A DNA stretch of 64,000 nucleotides, taken from contig NC_088715.1 in NCBI RefSeq assembly GCF_963576615.1, positions 52,988,007 to 53,052,006 on the forward strand, given 5' to 3'. The DNA comes from Watersipora subatra. Its lineage: Eukaryota > Bryozoa > Gymnolaemata > Cheilostomatida > Watersiporidae. The position numbers and the translations under genes were made by a program. Below are positions 1-10,144 of this stretch, one piece after another. Position 1 is the first letter of the stretch; the number at the start of each line of letters is the position of its first letter. The notes below the pieces were generated by a model, which was not told where the DNA came from, made no database searches, and saw only the letters and a list, made by a program, of their open reading frames with translations.

Positions 1-48
1 TATGTAAACAATAATTGGGTTTTGTAAACTCATTCCAAAGTAACTTAC

Positions 49-333
49 CATTGATCCAGCGATTGGAGCTGTTACAAATCTAGCAAAATCGAATGCTGAG
101 AAGACGACTCCAACCTCCGTTAGTAGCAAACCTTTGTTAAAAGCGACATCGGGGAAAAATGGAACAAGAAGAGTGTCGATGCAAAATGACAAAAATATCA
201 AAGCTATAATAATTACAAGCATAGAGTTATGTTTATCTCTAACTGGTGGTAATTCTTCAGTTGAACCAGATTCAGTAATTTCAGTAAAGAGTCTTTCATA
301 TTCCTCCGTGTTATCTGCATCGTCTCTTTCCAT
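49..333 (-). CDS. Transporter A, exon 1 (SLC18B1-like MFS), partial gene
   Basis: First coding exon of a major facilitator superfamily transporter of SLC18B1-like type; the rest lies left of the window. ATG is at 333-331 in the context CACTAGCTCAATATG, which matches the start of transporter C. The exon is 285 bp (95 codons) and ends in phase 0 at a GTAAGT donor (48-43). About the first 38 residues are an acidic cytoplasmic leader (NTEEYERLF, ITESGSTEEL). TM1 follows with an aspartate (FLSFCIDTLL) and then PFFPDV; TM2 holds the family stretch FSAFDFARFVTAPIAGSM. Length and most residues equal exon 1 of transporter C, so A and C are recent paralogues in opposite orientation. The buried Asp in TM1 resembles that of vesicular amine transporters, so cation transport is inferred, not shown. 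Confidence 0.88.
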
Positions 334-1142
334 ATTGAGCTAGTGAGCAAATGAAGACCCTACTTTATGTTAGTTACTTCATGGTTAGAACTAGTGGTCA
401 TGCGGTTAATGAGCGTTAAGACTTCGTATGACTTATTGACCTGTACTTTGACACGGCGGCTGATTTATGTTCTTCACGATAGGTAAAATTATAGCTTAGA
501 AAAGTTGCTAGCAACAGCTGTAAGAGCCTTGAACAAGTATAAAGTATTTTATGATTTGTGACACTCTGAGCTAATGATAAGTAATATTTAACTGAGTAAA
601 CCTTTAGCTCATTGCAAATTGGCAAAGATATTTTGATGGTGTTTAAGCTAATTTTACAGACCATCATAATTTGAAGGTTCGGCTAGCGGAAAGGTATTGA
701 CTTGTTTGGCTGCTTGCATTTTTCACAAGCTAATACTAAAATTATTAATTCGATAATTTCAGTGTAAGTGTTTATATGTTGTAATTGAAAATCAAAATGA
801 TGTTGCGGTTATTAACATTTAAATGATTTGTTTGCCAGCCACTGTAAGCTTAATGCATACAGCTTCATGAATCATCCATTCACTTTAATAAATGGATTCA
901 TATAGATACACGTCTGCCAACAAAAACGTCACAGCACTCCAAAACTATTTTTATTACCGTAAACTATCTTAAACAGTTAACTTTAATACAAAAAACTAAT
1001 GCAATGATGCTACATTAGGACAACATATCCGAGAAGTTTGTTAAAAATTCATTCAAAATATTTGAAGAACGAAAAAGTCTTACACGTAATGTAGCTAAAA
1101 AAAACTTCTAAAATACATCATACATTGTACATCATGCATTGT
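334..1142. other. Upstream region of transporter A, no gene seen
   Basis: This is the 5' flank of transporter A. I see no coding exon with convincing splice sites, no known repeat family and no promoter motif that I would trust. The promoter of A should lie here. Confidence 0.4.
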
Positions 1143-1655
1143 ACACACACTCCTATCTCTATCCCTATCTCTCCCTCTATCTTTCCCTCTATCTCTCCCT
1201 CTCTCCCTCTCTCTACCCCTCTCTACCCTTCTCTACGCCTCTCTACCCACCTCTCTTTCTACCTCTCTTTCTACCTCTCTTTCTCTCTCTCTCTAACTCT
1301 CTACCTCTCTCCCTAGCTTTCTACCTCTCTCTCTTGCTCTCTCCCTAGTTCTCTCCCTTTCTCCCTCCCTTTCTACCTCCCTTTCTCCCTCTCTTTCTCC
1401 CTCCTTTTCTCCCTTCCTTTCTCCCTCCCTTTCTCCATCCTTTTCTCCCTCCGTTTCTCCCTGCCTTTTTCTCTCCCTTTTTCTCTCCCTTTTTTCCCAT
1501 CTCTCCATCTCCCCATCTCCCTATCTTCCCATCTCCCCATCTCCCCATCTCCCCGTCTCCCCAACTCCCCGTCTTCCCGTCTCCCCGTCTCTCCGTCTCT
1601 CCGTCTCTCCGTCTCTCCATCTCCCCGTTTCCCCAACTCCCCATCTCCCCAACAA
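1143..1655. repeat. Long polypyrimidine tract (CTCTCCCTCT, then CATCTCCC units)
   Basis: About 500 bp of almost pure C and T on the plus strand. The left part is built from CTCTCCCTCT-like units, the right part from 8-10 bp units such as ATCTCCCC and GTCTCTCC. Open frames across it (Ser/Pro/Leu-rich on plus, Arg/Glu/Gly-rich on minus) are simple-repeat translations, not genes. Confidence 0.9.
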
Positions 1656-1997
1656 CATTTTTACATCTTAGTGCACTCTGCTTTCTAGATACTTTGTCTA
1701 GCCTGTATCATTTAAAAAATTTGACAACCAATGCTTTGACAATGACATTAATGACATTGAACATTGAATAATGACATTAGCAATGACAACCAATCATTGC
1801 TAACTAGAACTTGGATCACACCATTCAATACTTTGTAACTGCAGTTCTATGAAATAACCATATTAGTAAGCAATAAAAATAGTCCCTATGATAAAATAGC
1901 AGGAAATTTGCCTTGTCAGACCTGATCCTTAATTAAAATCTTATCCCACAGTTTTGTGATTTTTAATCATAAATTATATAATGCATATAAATTTTTA
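1656..1997. other. Spacer, nothing recognised
   Basis: AT-rich sequence with a short internal repetition of AATGACATTAATGACA type around 1740-1790. No exon or element end was recognised. Confidence 0.4.
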
Positions 1998-2752
1998 GAG
2001 GCTATATATATATTTCTCAAAGTATGTTTGTCATTCCGACTATAGCTATAGCACACGCGGATTGTTTTACCGATGCAGCCATCCGCTGTGATACCCCTGT
2101 TAAAGAAATACTTTGGCAAGGTTCAACTACTATAGCTGGAGTTAAGGCCAATCTTTCTCACAAAGACAATTGTATTGTCTCTGTGGGAAGAAGCTCAACA
2201 TGGTCTCTCAGACAAAGACAGTACGATATCTCATTTTTACATTTGTACATTTGCATCAGTATCGAGAGGTACCAGTATAGTATTTTTTATAGACATACAC
2301 ACTTGTATGCACATTATTTTATTAATAATTCAACGTACTTATTCATGATTTTTATTTCATTTTTTTTTCAGTTTGCATTAATTATATCATTACCAAATCA
2401 TCTTTTAATTTAATTGCAGCAAAACAGACTTAATTTAGCTATTACTTGCAAATTATTTCAAATTCACATCTGAATCTTTTTATAGTCGTTTTATTTTTTG
2501 AAATTCATTTGACCTGCACGAAACATTTTCTGCATGACAGGAAGTTTAAAAGTCGTTTGACAAACTTTGAAAACCTTTACAGTTGTTTTATTTTCTCTCT
2601 TAAGTTATTTCAATTGCTCAAAAAACTTTTCTCACGATATGTAGCTTGAAAGTTAGAATGGAAAATGTTGTTATACGTTAAAAACATATAAATTTTTTGT
2701 CCAAAGACTTTTTTATTACCCAGCTAAGCCGGGTTGTTCAGCTAGTGCTAAC
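1998..2752 (-). mobile_element. Composite tRNA-cored dispersed element, copy 1
   Basis: Read on the minus strand, the copy begins near 2752 with CTAGCTGAACAACCCGG and GGGTAATAAAAAAGTC, and ends near 1998 with CTATAGTCGG, CATACTTTGAGAA and a TATATA run. Its body matches the copies at 9000-10030 and 11318-12800, for example the stretch around 2225-2275 against 9540-9600 in reverse complement. A B-box-like GTTGAACC lies near 2120 on the minus strand. It is probably a non-autonomous retroelement with a tRNA-like pol III promoter; the mobilising partner is unknown. Confidence 0.55.
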
Positions 2753-3180
2753 TTAAGGTGCACACTTTTGTCTTTCTACCCTAGCACCACAAGAATGCTT
2801 AAACCAAGTGCTATTGATTAAAGTTGATGTCTAGAACTTTGACTGCCTGACTTTTTCTCGGATTTGCTAGAACAGTTTCAAGACAAAAACATTTTCGAAT
2901 CTTTTTTTTTTGAAAAAATCGGAGCAATTGACTTAAGACCTTGTTACAGTAGTAAACGGTTCAAAAAGTATGTCTTGCTATTTTATCTCCCACATCAAGT
3001 GATCAGTGAACCTTAAATACTCCAGCACCTTGCATGATTAATTACAGGCTTGTTTCTCCCAGTATGTGAGTGAAAAGTTATACTTGCCACACTAGTCAAA
3101 TCAGTATATTGAACCACACCAGGTGCAATCAACTACTGAACAAGCATGAAGTAAGATGACTGCAGAGTGTTTCACCAGGC
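2753..3180 (-). repeat. Partial copy of the 37.6/51.4 kb dispersed repeat, inverted
   Basis: In reverse complement, 3000-3150 contains TGTGGCAAGTATAACTTT followed by CACTCACATACT, which also occurs near 37700-37745 and 51530-51575 on plus. The left part of this interval (2753-3000) shows nothing I recognise. Confidence 0.5.
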
Positions 3181-4011
3181 AAGTTAAACTATTTGGAAAA
3201 TAAAAATGTCGTAAACTTGCAGCACATGCAAAAGATCTCTAAAAATTAGTTGCGTCCAATTGAAACCATACAGTTTTAAAGATCTACGTGATTTAATCAA
3301 AAAAGCAACTTTGCACTGCAAAGCCATAAATATAGTCAAAAACTGCAAATAAATAGGCGTATGAATAAATGGACGAATGATAAAACCAAAAACTAATGAA
3401 AGCAAAATAAATGTATGCAATATTTTAAATAAACAATTCATGGGACATGTCAAAATTTTAACATTTGGTTCTGTTTAGAAAGCGTAGCACTAGTATGTCT
3501 GCATTGTTAAAAAAGAGTCGAGGAATGATTAGGTTGAGACACATTTGCAGTATCAAAAGATTCAATGACTGCATTGTGCCATTTTATGGCCTAAATTATT
3601 ACTAATCATCAGGCTAACTCCGATAAGTGATTAATGAACTTTTAATAATTTTAATGAATGCCTTATATATTTATGTGAGTGCAAAGTTACATTTGCCACT
3701 TATCAAGTCAAACTGCTGCACCGCACCTGACATAGCGAACTGCTGATTAAGTGGGAATTTTACTAACTGCATGTTTTATCTAGAGACTTGAGCAGTTAAG
3801 AAAGAAAATAGTCAGAGACAGGCACCACCAAAACAATGTGTGAAAGCTGCATCGATACACGTGATGTCATGCAATTTCGAAAATCCACATGATTTGACCA
3901 AGAAGTAGAGGTAAAATTTAACAAAAGATTCAATTGCCATGAAGTCATTCAAAAATTTAGGTGAAATGTTATTTGACTGTTGAATACTTGTGAGGAGCAG
4001 CTCATACAAAC
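3181..4011 (-). repeat. Second partial copy of the same dispersed repeat plus unassigned sequence
   Basis: Reverse complement of about 3650-3780 again carries GGCAAATGTAACTTTGC and CACTCACATA. Two blocks, near 3230-3330 and 3840-3930, resemble each other and resemble intron 5 of transporters C and D (a segment containing GTGATTT then a lysine-codon-like run). No exon is supported. Confidence 0.4.
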
Positions 4012-4183
4012 CATTAAAGCAATGATAGATGATATTACAGTTTGAGTCCACTCAAAACCAAACTTGTCTACAAAAACTCCAGACAGAATAGGACCTAAAA
4101 GGCTGCCTGAATAGAGACTGCTGTTCATGACTCCCGTAAGCAATCCATATGTATGTAAGCTGTTTTATGGGCAACTATTTATA
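4012..4183 (-). pseudogene. Orphan dead copy of transporter exon 10
   Basis: This is exactly 172 bp, the same length as exon 10 of transporters B and D, and translates as TM10-11 sequence (HTYGLLTGVMNSSLY, GPILSGVFVDKFGFEWTQT). Two lesions kill it. The acceptor AG at the 5' border reads AC (4185-4184), and codon 6, Glu in D, is TAA at 4167-4165. The donor has drifted to GTTTGT. No exon 9 or exon 11 partner is found beside it. It is closest to the exon 10 of transporter D (FGFEWTQTVISSI shared), so it is probably a remnant of another tandem copy lying between A and B. Confidence 0.82.
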
Positions 4184-4572
4184 GTACAAAAACAACTAAA
4201 ACTCTTTCATTAGGTTGCATAAAAGTCGTGGTAAAATTATAACAGAAATAATTTTAAGATTTTAAAAGTGGTGAAGCCAAACCTATATATTGAGGTATTA
4301 AAATTAACTGTCTCTAAAATTGTTTTAATTTCAGAAAATTATAATGCTATGTAGCGACCCCTTTCGCTTTCAAATTGTCCAAGTCTGTTTACATCTAACA
4401 ATGCTGCAAAAGTATGTCTAGGAATCGTTTTGCCACAGACATAACAAAAACTAAAATTTTTGAAATGTGAAGTTTAGTGTTTGTAAACAAAACTGGCGGT
4501 CAGCCACCTTTGTTTTAGAGAAGATACTGAAGCAAAAACGCCAAAAAGTACTAGAAATATATATTTATTTTA
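4184..4572. other. Spacer, nothing recognised
   Basis: AT-rich sequence between the dead exon 10 copy and a repeat head. I see no gene and no tandem array. Confidence 0.35.
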
Positions 4573-4930
4573 TTTATAACTAGATGAATGCCCAGTGTTG
4601 CATGGGCAATAAAACAATTACCCAATGTTTTTGGGTAAATTACCTGGCAAGCCAGTAAAGATTAGCTTAGCTTTACTAGAACAATTACCAAGTTTGCGAA
4701 CAACTTAATAATCATTGTACCATGCGTATCTGTCAGCTGTTCTAGTCAATGATCCCAAAAGGTTCAAGCCTAATTATTTTATCCGATGTAATGAATGTGC
4801 TCACAGCCATTGACAGCTTTGCTATTGCAGTATTGTGAATGACATTACTGTTCGCTGACCAGGAAGTTCTGAGGTCAAATCATCGGCAATGCAAATGTTT
4901 TATTCTCAGGTTTTAATTGCTACAAATGGA
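4573..4930 (+). mobile_element. Fragment of a composite tRNA-cored element (head region)
   Basis: Begins ACTAGATGAATGCCCAGTG and then GGGCAATAAAACAATTACCC, the head motif of the dispersed family described at 9006 and 11318. A tRNA B-box-like GGTCAAATCATC lies near 4872. The body and tail were not clearly aligned with the other copies. Confidence 0.4.
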
Positions 4931-5473
4931 CATGCGATGAAATTTGATATACATTTGTTTGAGAAGATCATAGCTAAACTGTGACTCTGTGCTGTGACCA
5001 TCACTCTGACTTTACTTTTATGTTTTGTTATAAATTCATGCTTATTTCACCTACTTGTAACAGTTCAACCTTTAGTTTGCCATGCAGTTCGCGTATTTGC
5101 AAGGCAACTTGTCAATACCTGCATTGACATACATGTACTGTGTAATACGCCATTTATAGGTTGTATTTCTGTTTCATCTTTTCTTGAGTCGTTGTGCTTC
5201 ATACATATCAGGGTGATACATAATTTCAAGTCTTTTCGGAAATATTAAAACGCTGGTGAAGTTAATGGGTTTAGGTGATACTTATTAAGATAGTGGCAAT
5301 GGTGACTTTGGTGACTGGGTAGATAAACAGGGGGTACACATGGGTAGCGACATCTGCTATATAGAAGCAATTAGCAAAAGAGAAAAAAAACTATACCAAG
5401 CTAAAAGCAACACTGCTGACAGCATTTAGCATTGAATGACTTTACTGAATATGAGCAGAAAAGTTAAAAAACT
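4931..5473. other. Spacer, nothing recognised
   Basis: No exon, element end or tandem repeat recognised. The 84-codon open frame at 4994-5248 has no protein-like character. Confidence 0.35.
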
Positions 5474-5719
5474 TTGATGGACTGTGAAAGAGTTGAAGTG
5501 TATTTAGCTGATTTACAGCAGCTAGTGGCATTATTAGGACAATCAAATGCTAAGCTACTTCAGACGTGTGCGCTCATGGCTGAACTACCTAATGATGCAG
5601 CTTCTCAACAAAAGTCTATCAAAGCTGTTGAGAAAATGGAGCCCAAAAAATTAGTAAGCAGAGGCAGACTGTTGCTCACAACAGAGAAGTCTAGAAGTGT
5701 TACTTGTGTGACTTTGTAA
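5474..5719 (+). pseudogene. Possible gag-like retroelement relic
   Basis: An 81-codon frame with amphipathic helical composition (VEVYLADLQQLVALLGQSN, ELPNDAASQQ, MEPKKLVSRGRLLL). The spacing of the leucine-rich helix, the LPxD turn and the Lys/Arg-rich helix recalls the capsid part of Ty3/Gypsy-type gag in invertebrates. There are no zinc knuckles, no LTRs and no adjoining pol, so this is at most a fragment; a chance frame is the alternative. Confidence 0.3.
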
Positions 5720-6734
5720 CTGATACACAGGAGTAGTGAAGTGCTACTATTGCACTATAGCACACAGATTATTAAATCAAAATAAACCCTGTATTAGCTA
5801 GCTAAATCAATAAAGTTCTAGTTCTAGTTACGCTGTTCTAGTTACGCGCCTGCTCTTCTTCTCTTCAAGTACAAACAATCTAATCTTTATATTTTATTAG
5901 ACTGTGCTCCAGTTCTCCTCATTTTTTTGAAAAACTGTCTCTACTCTGGAATGCTAGCAAGCAATTACTGCCTGAAACTTTTATCGATATCTCTTGACTG
6001 AGCCATCTACATGTACAATCCATCGAATCTGCCATCATGCCATCTCAGTGAGGTAAGCTTAATGATTCGTTAAAGGGAATGTTGAGCCAGTTGAGGCCCT
6101 GAAAACAAGCAAAAGCAAATGTTTAAAGAGCCTCCTAAACTTAAATGTGGAGAGCTTATAGCTGTGTTTCAAAGCATGGACACGGCAGACTCAGAAGAGG
6201 CAGTGGGATCCTCCACTGAAAAAGAGTAGGGTGGTGGGGGGAGGCTTGGCCATGCTGACTCTGTGAGCAACCCTGATTTTAACAACAGAGAGATTTTCAT
6301 TGGGTCACAATTAGTTGGCACTTAAACCTACAAGTAAACTCAGACTAGCTGCTTCCATGTTATCGGGGAGTTACTCCCTCGTGCTTATTTGTCTGTATTA
6401 GTAGCAGATGACAACTTCTAGTTTGCATTTTGTTTCTAGCCGATCAAGTTTTGATGGAAGGTGCTTTTATATACATGTTTACCTTAAAAAAAACTTGCTG
6501 AATCCGTTTTTCGGAAATAGGTGAGTATTATTTCAACCATTACAGCTTAAAACAATTATCCCTTAGCTATTACACGAGACTATTAGAGCAAAAACTCATA
6601 TTAAAAAAATGCAAAAAATTTGCAACATATCTTTGTAACAATAACAAGCAGCAATAGGAATACATGCATTTCATATATATGTTATGAATATATTTCCTGG
6701 TGTTACTTAGGTAACAATAGGAGAAGCAATTTTA
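5720..6734. other. Spacer with a GC-richer patch
   Basis: The patch at about 6060-6290 is richer in G and C than its surroundings (GGGTGGTGGGGGGAGG near 6230) and may belong to the same degraded element as the gag-like frame at 5474. Nothing else is recognised. Confidence 0.3.
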
Positions 6735-7020
6735 CGTGTGTGTGTGCGTGCGTGCGTGCGTGTGTGTAATACACGCATTAACTTTCATGTGCATAATACA
6801 CGCCATGAGCACGCCCTCGCACACGCCCTCGCACACCCACACAATCATGATGTACATATGTCATAAATATATGTATTTATGACATATGTATATCATATGT
6901 GTATATCATATACACAAATGATATATATATAACATATAAATACTCTTACATATACAATATAAAAGATATGTAACATACATATAACACATAGTATATATAA
7001 ATATATACATTTATATACAT
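6735..7020. repeat. GTGTGCGTGC microsatellite and AT-rich palindromic tract
   Basis: Alternating GT/GC on plus at 6735-6766, followed about 60 bp later by complementary ACGCCCTCGCACAC units, so the two can pair. The rest to 7020 is TATATA/CATATG-rich with many short inverted repeats. Confidence 0.7.
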
Positions 7021-7606
7021 ACGATAAAAAAGTTTTTTAACCAAAAAATTATTTCTAATCTACATTCTTGTTTCTTATGCTCCACATTTGTTCCTGATTT
7101 AAAACAAGTTATAGGCAGTGACAGGTAATCTGGATGTTACTGACTAGGTTTTTTTACCTAGTGAATATGAGTAACTTAAGCTAGTAACATAAGCTAGTCT
7201 AAATCTTTACTTTAACAAGAGCTGTGTCTGAAGCCGGCATTAGAACATAAGTGCGCCATGAGCTCTTACGGAGTTATGATTTTGAAGCATGAAATATTAA
7301 AAATTAAACATTAAAGATAGGTAGGTATAATAAGTATGACCACAATTATTATGTAGTACAGCTAGATAAGCACATAGTGTAATGGACAACGCTTCTATTT
7401 GCCGTACTATTGTTTTCGAGTTAAATTTCAGTAAAAAGAGGGTTTTTTGTTTGTAAATTTTACTTTGCCTTCTCTGGAAAAATAAACAACAACAGATCAA
7501 CAGACCAACAGACAAACGAACACTGAAATTTTTATATATACAAGTATCCATATTTGTATAAATACCTTACATGTATATATATATATATTTAACATATGTA
7601 TATATA
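7021..7606. other. Spacer, nothing recognised
   Basis: No coding exon or repeat unit recognised; a short TATATA run lies near 7570-7600. Confidence 0.35.
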
Positions 7607-7745
7607 TGAAACACAGCATAACTCAATACCACAATATGCAACACTGCCATATGCAATATCGTAATATGCCAAAAATGTGCTGCAAAATGCAACACTACAA
7701 TATGCAATAATGCAATAGGCAACACTGCAAAATGCAATACTGCAT
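7607..7745. repeat. Degenerate minisatellite, unit near CAATATGCAACACTG
   Basis: Roughly eight to nine imperfect units of 14-17 bp built on AATATGCAACACTGC, with variants such as ATGCAATATCGTAATATGC. It lies downstream of the transporter B stop codon, beyond its probable poly(A) site. Confidence 0.75.
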
Positions 7746-8036
7746 CATATAGAAATGTTTAAAAAACCTGAAGGGGAGTTTTACAAAATATGATTCATAT
7801 CCATATATATTATCAGTAGACTTATAATACTGCAAACACTTAAAATATTTTGTCATTCATAAAGTAAATTTTATTTGTGCTCATGGTAGTTATAAGTCGG
7901 CAAAAAAAAATTTGGCCATACACCGAATACAGCTATAAAAATTGTTTACAACTTTTAAAAATACTTTGATTCGCTAAGCAAGAGTTAATTTAAAGAATGA
8001 GCTCATCCAAACTGTTTACACAATAAATATATGCTA

Positions 8037-8042
8037 TTTATT
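8037..8042 (-). promoter_or_regulatory. Poly(A) signal AATAAA of transporter B
   Basis: AATAAA on the minus strand, 30 bp after the stop codon at 8074-8072 of transporter B. Position and sequence fit a cleavage/polyadenylation signal. Confidence 0.55.
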
Positions 8043-8071
8043 GTATTGAATTAAATGAAAATACACTTTAT

Positions 8072-8293
8072 CTAATCAGTATCTGGTTCTAAATCTGGCT
8101 GTGGCTGAACCTTCATGTAGACTGGAGACCCATCTAGACAAGCTTTCATGCGTTCAGAGCAGGCCTCAGCTACCTGATTAGCTACACTGTGTTCACTATC
8201 TTCAGTGTCAGCAGCTTTATCATCTTTCCCTAATAATGTTGATAGCTGATTTGTAGACTTGAGATATAAGAGAAAACTTGCAAGTAGTATTAC
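8072..8293 (-). CDS. Transporter B exon 11 (TM12, C-terminal tail, stop)
   Basis: Acceptor TGTTACAG then GTAATACTA. It encodes TM12 ([11 protein letters not shown]) and an acidic tail of about 50 residues with [14 protein letters not shown], conserved as AEACSEQMKLCL in transporter D. Ends with TAG at 8074-8072. Confidence 0.88.
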   Translation of the reverse strand, partial: VILLASFLLYLKSTNQLSTLLGKDDKAADTEDSEHSVANQVAEACSERMKACLDGSPVYMKVQPQPDLEPDTD

Positions 8294-10048
8294 CTGTAAC
8301 ATTAGAAACTATCTGTAAGATGCGGCTTTTAGAGACATTATTACTTGACCTGGTAATAATAAACTGTTTTACTACCCAATAAGTTTTTTCACAATCACAT
8401 AATTACATACTCAGAGAAACTTAATATTTTATATTGAAACACATAAGCTGCAAAGCTTTTTAAAACATTAAAGCTATAACCAAGAGTTTGATGCTTAGGT
8501 AATCAGCATAAAGTATAACATAAGCTGATTCTATAAAAACCTATTTAACAATGGGTTACCAAAATGAGATAAAACCATTTTTTGGCTCATTTATTTACTA
8601 CTATAAATAACAGCTTGAGCATGTTCCAAGCCGACATAGTTATGCATTTTACTACAGTTCATAGAATTAGTATATTTTGGTTAAAAATAAAATAATCACT
8701 GTCACTAATACCATCCTTTAAAAGATAATCATCAGAAGTTTATTGATGTCAAACTTCTGGAACCTAATAATTTTCCCTTATAATGTTGATAGCTGATTTG
8801 TGGACTTGAGATATAAGAGATAAGTACTAAAAAGGATCACCTGCAACAGCATGAAATAGTTGCAAATTAAAAAAAAAGTAGAATTTTGATTCCTTTTTAG
8901 AATAAAGCAACTGAATTTAAAAATTCTATAGCCAACAGGCAAATAAACATTTAAATTTAAAACATAATATTATTAGGACTATATACATGTACATAAAATG
9001 TATATACTAACGGTACTACTCAGCATTGCCCATGTAATAAAAAAGCCTTTGGACAGAAAATTTATTTGTATTTACCATATAACAACATTTACCATTCTAA
9101 CTTTCAAATTACATATCATGAGAGAAGTGTTTTGTGCCATTGAAATAAATTAAGAGAGGAAATAAAAACAACTGTAAAGGTTTTCAAACTTTGTCAAACA
9201 ACTGTAATTTTCAAACATCATATCATGAGAAAATATTATGTTTTGTGCAGGTAACATACAGTAAATTAAAAAAAAATAAAACAACTATAAAAGGGTTTAA
9301 ATGTAAATGCAAAATAATTAACAAGTAATAGCTAAATAAGGTCTGCTTTGCTAGGATTAATATAAAAGATGATTCGGTAATGATACAATTAATACGAACT
9401 GAGAAAACAAAATAAAAACCCTGAATATGTTGAATTAATAATAATAATTCTTGCATAAAAGTGTGTGTGCGCGCATGGGCAGATGTGTGTATAAAAAGGT
9501 TACTGTTCCACCAGAAGCTATCTATCAAAACTTGGAATACGATGATACTGGTACCTCTTGACACTGATACAAATGTAAAAATGGGATATTGCACTATCTT
9601 TGCCTGACCAAACCATGAGAGAATGTAGAGGCCATTCCTACTTGAGATTATAGAACAGTTCACATGAAAAGTATCGACCTTCACCGCGACTAAGCAATTG
9701 AACCTTCCAAAAACCGGAAATAGAAGTTCACGAACACACGAAAAAGCATCATGTTTCATAGAGTTTCAAATTATACATTATTTAGCGTGTGCATTTAGTG
9801 TGTACATTATAAGTTCTTTGATCAATATGCCTTATATAGCTCAGTGGTAGAGTGCATGGATTTGGATATTGCAATTGCAATCGTGAACTCAATCGTGAAT
9901 TCAAATCTATCAGAATGCGGAATTTTAATCCTAAGATTTTAATAGCTATAGCGGGACAAACACAGAAACACAGACAGACGCACAAACTTTGAAAAAGAGC
10001 TATATCCACGTATATATCCATACCTGTATATATCTCTTTAGCTTTATC

Positions 10049-10144
<96 letters not shown>

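Noticed and set aside
1293..1644. Long Arg/Glu/Gly-rich open frames on minus
   Set aside because: They translate the polypyrimidine tract; two frames are open at once and the sequence is a simple repeat.
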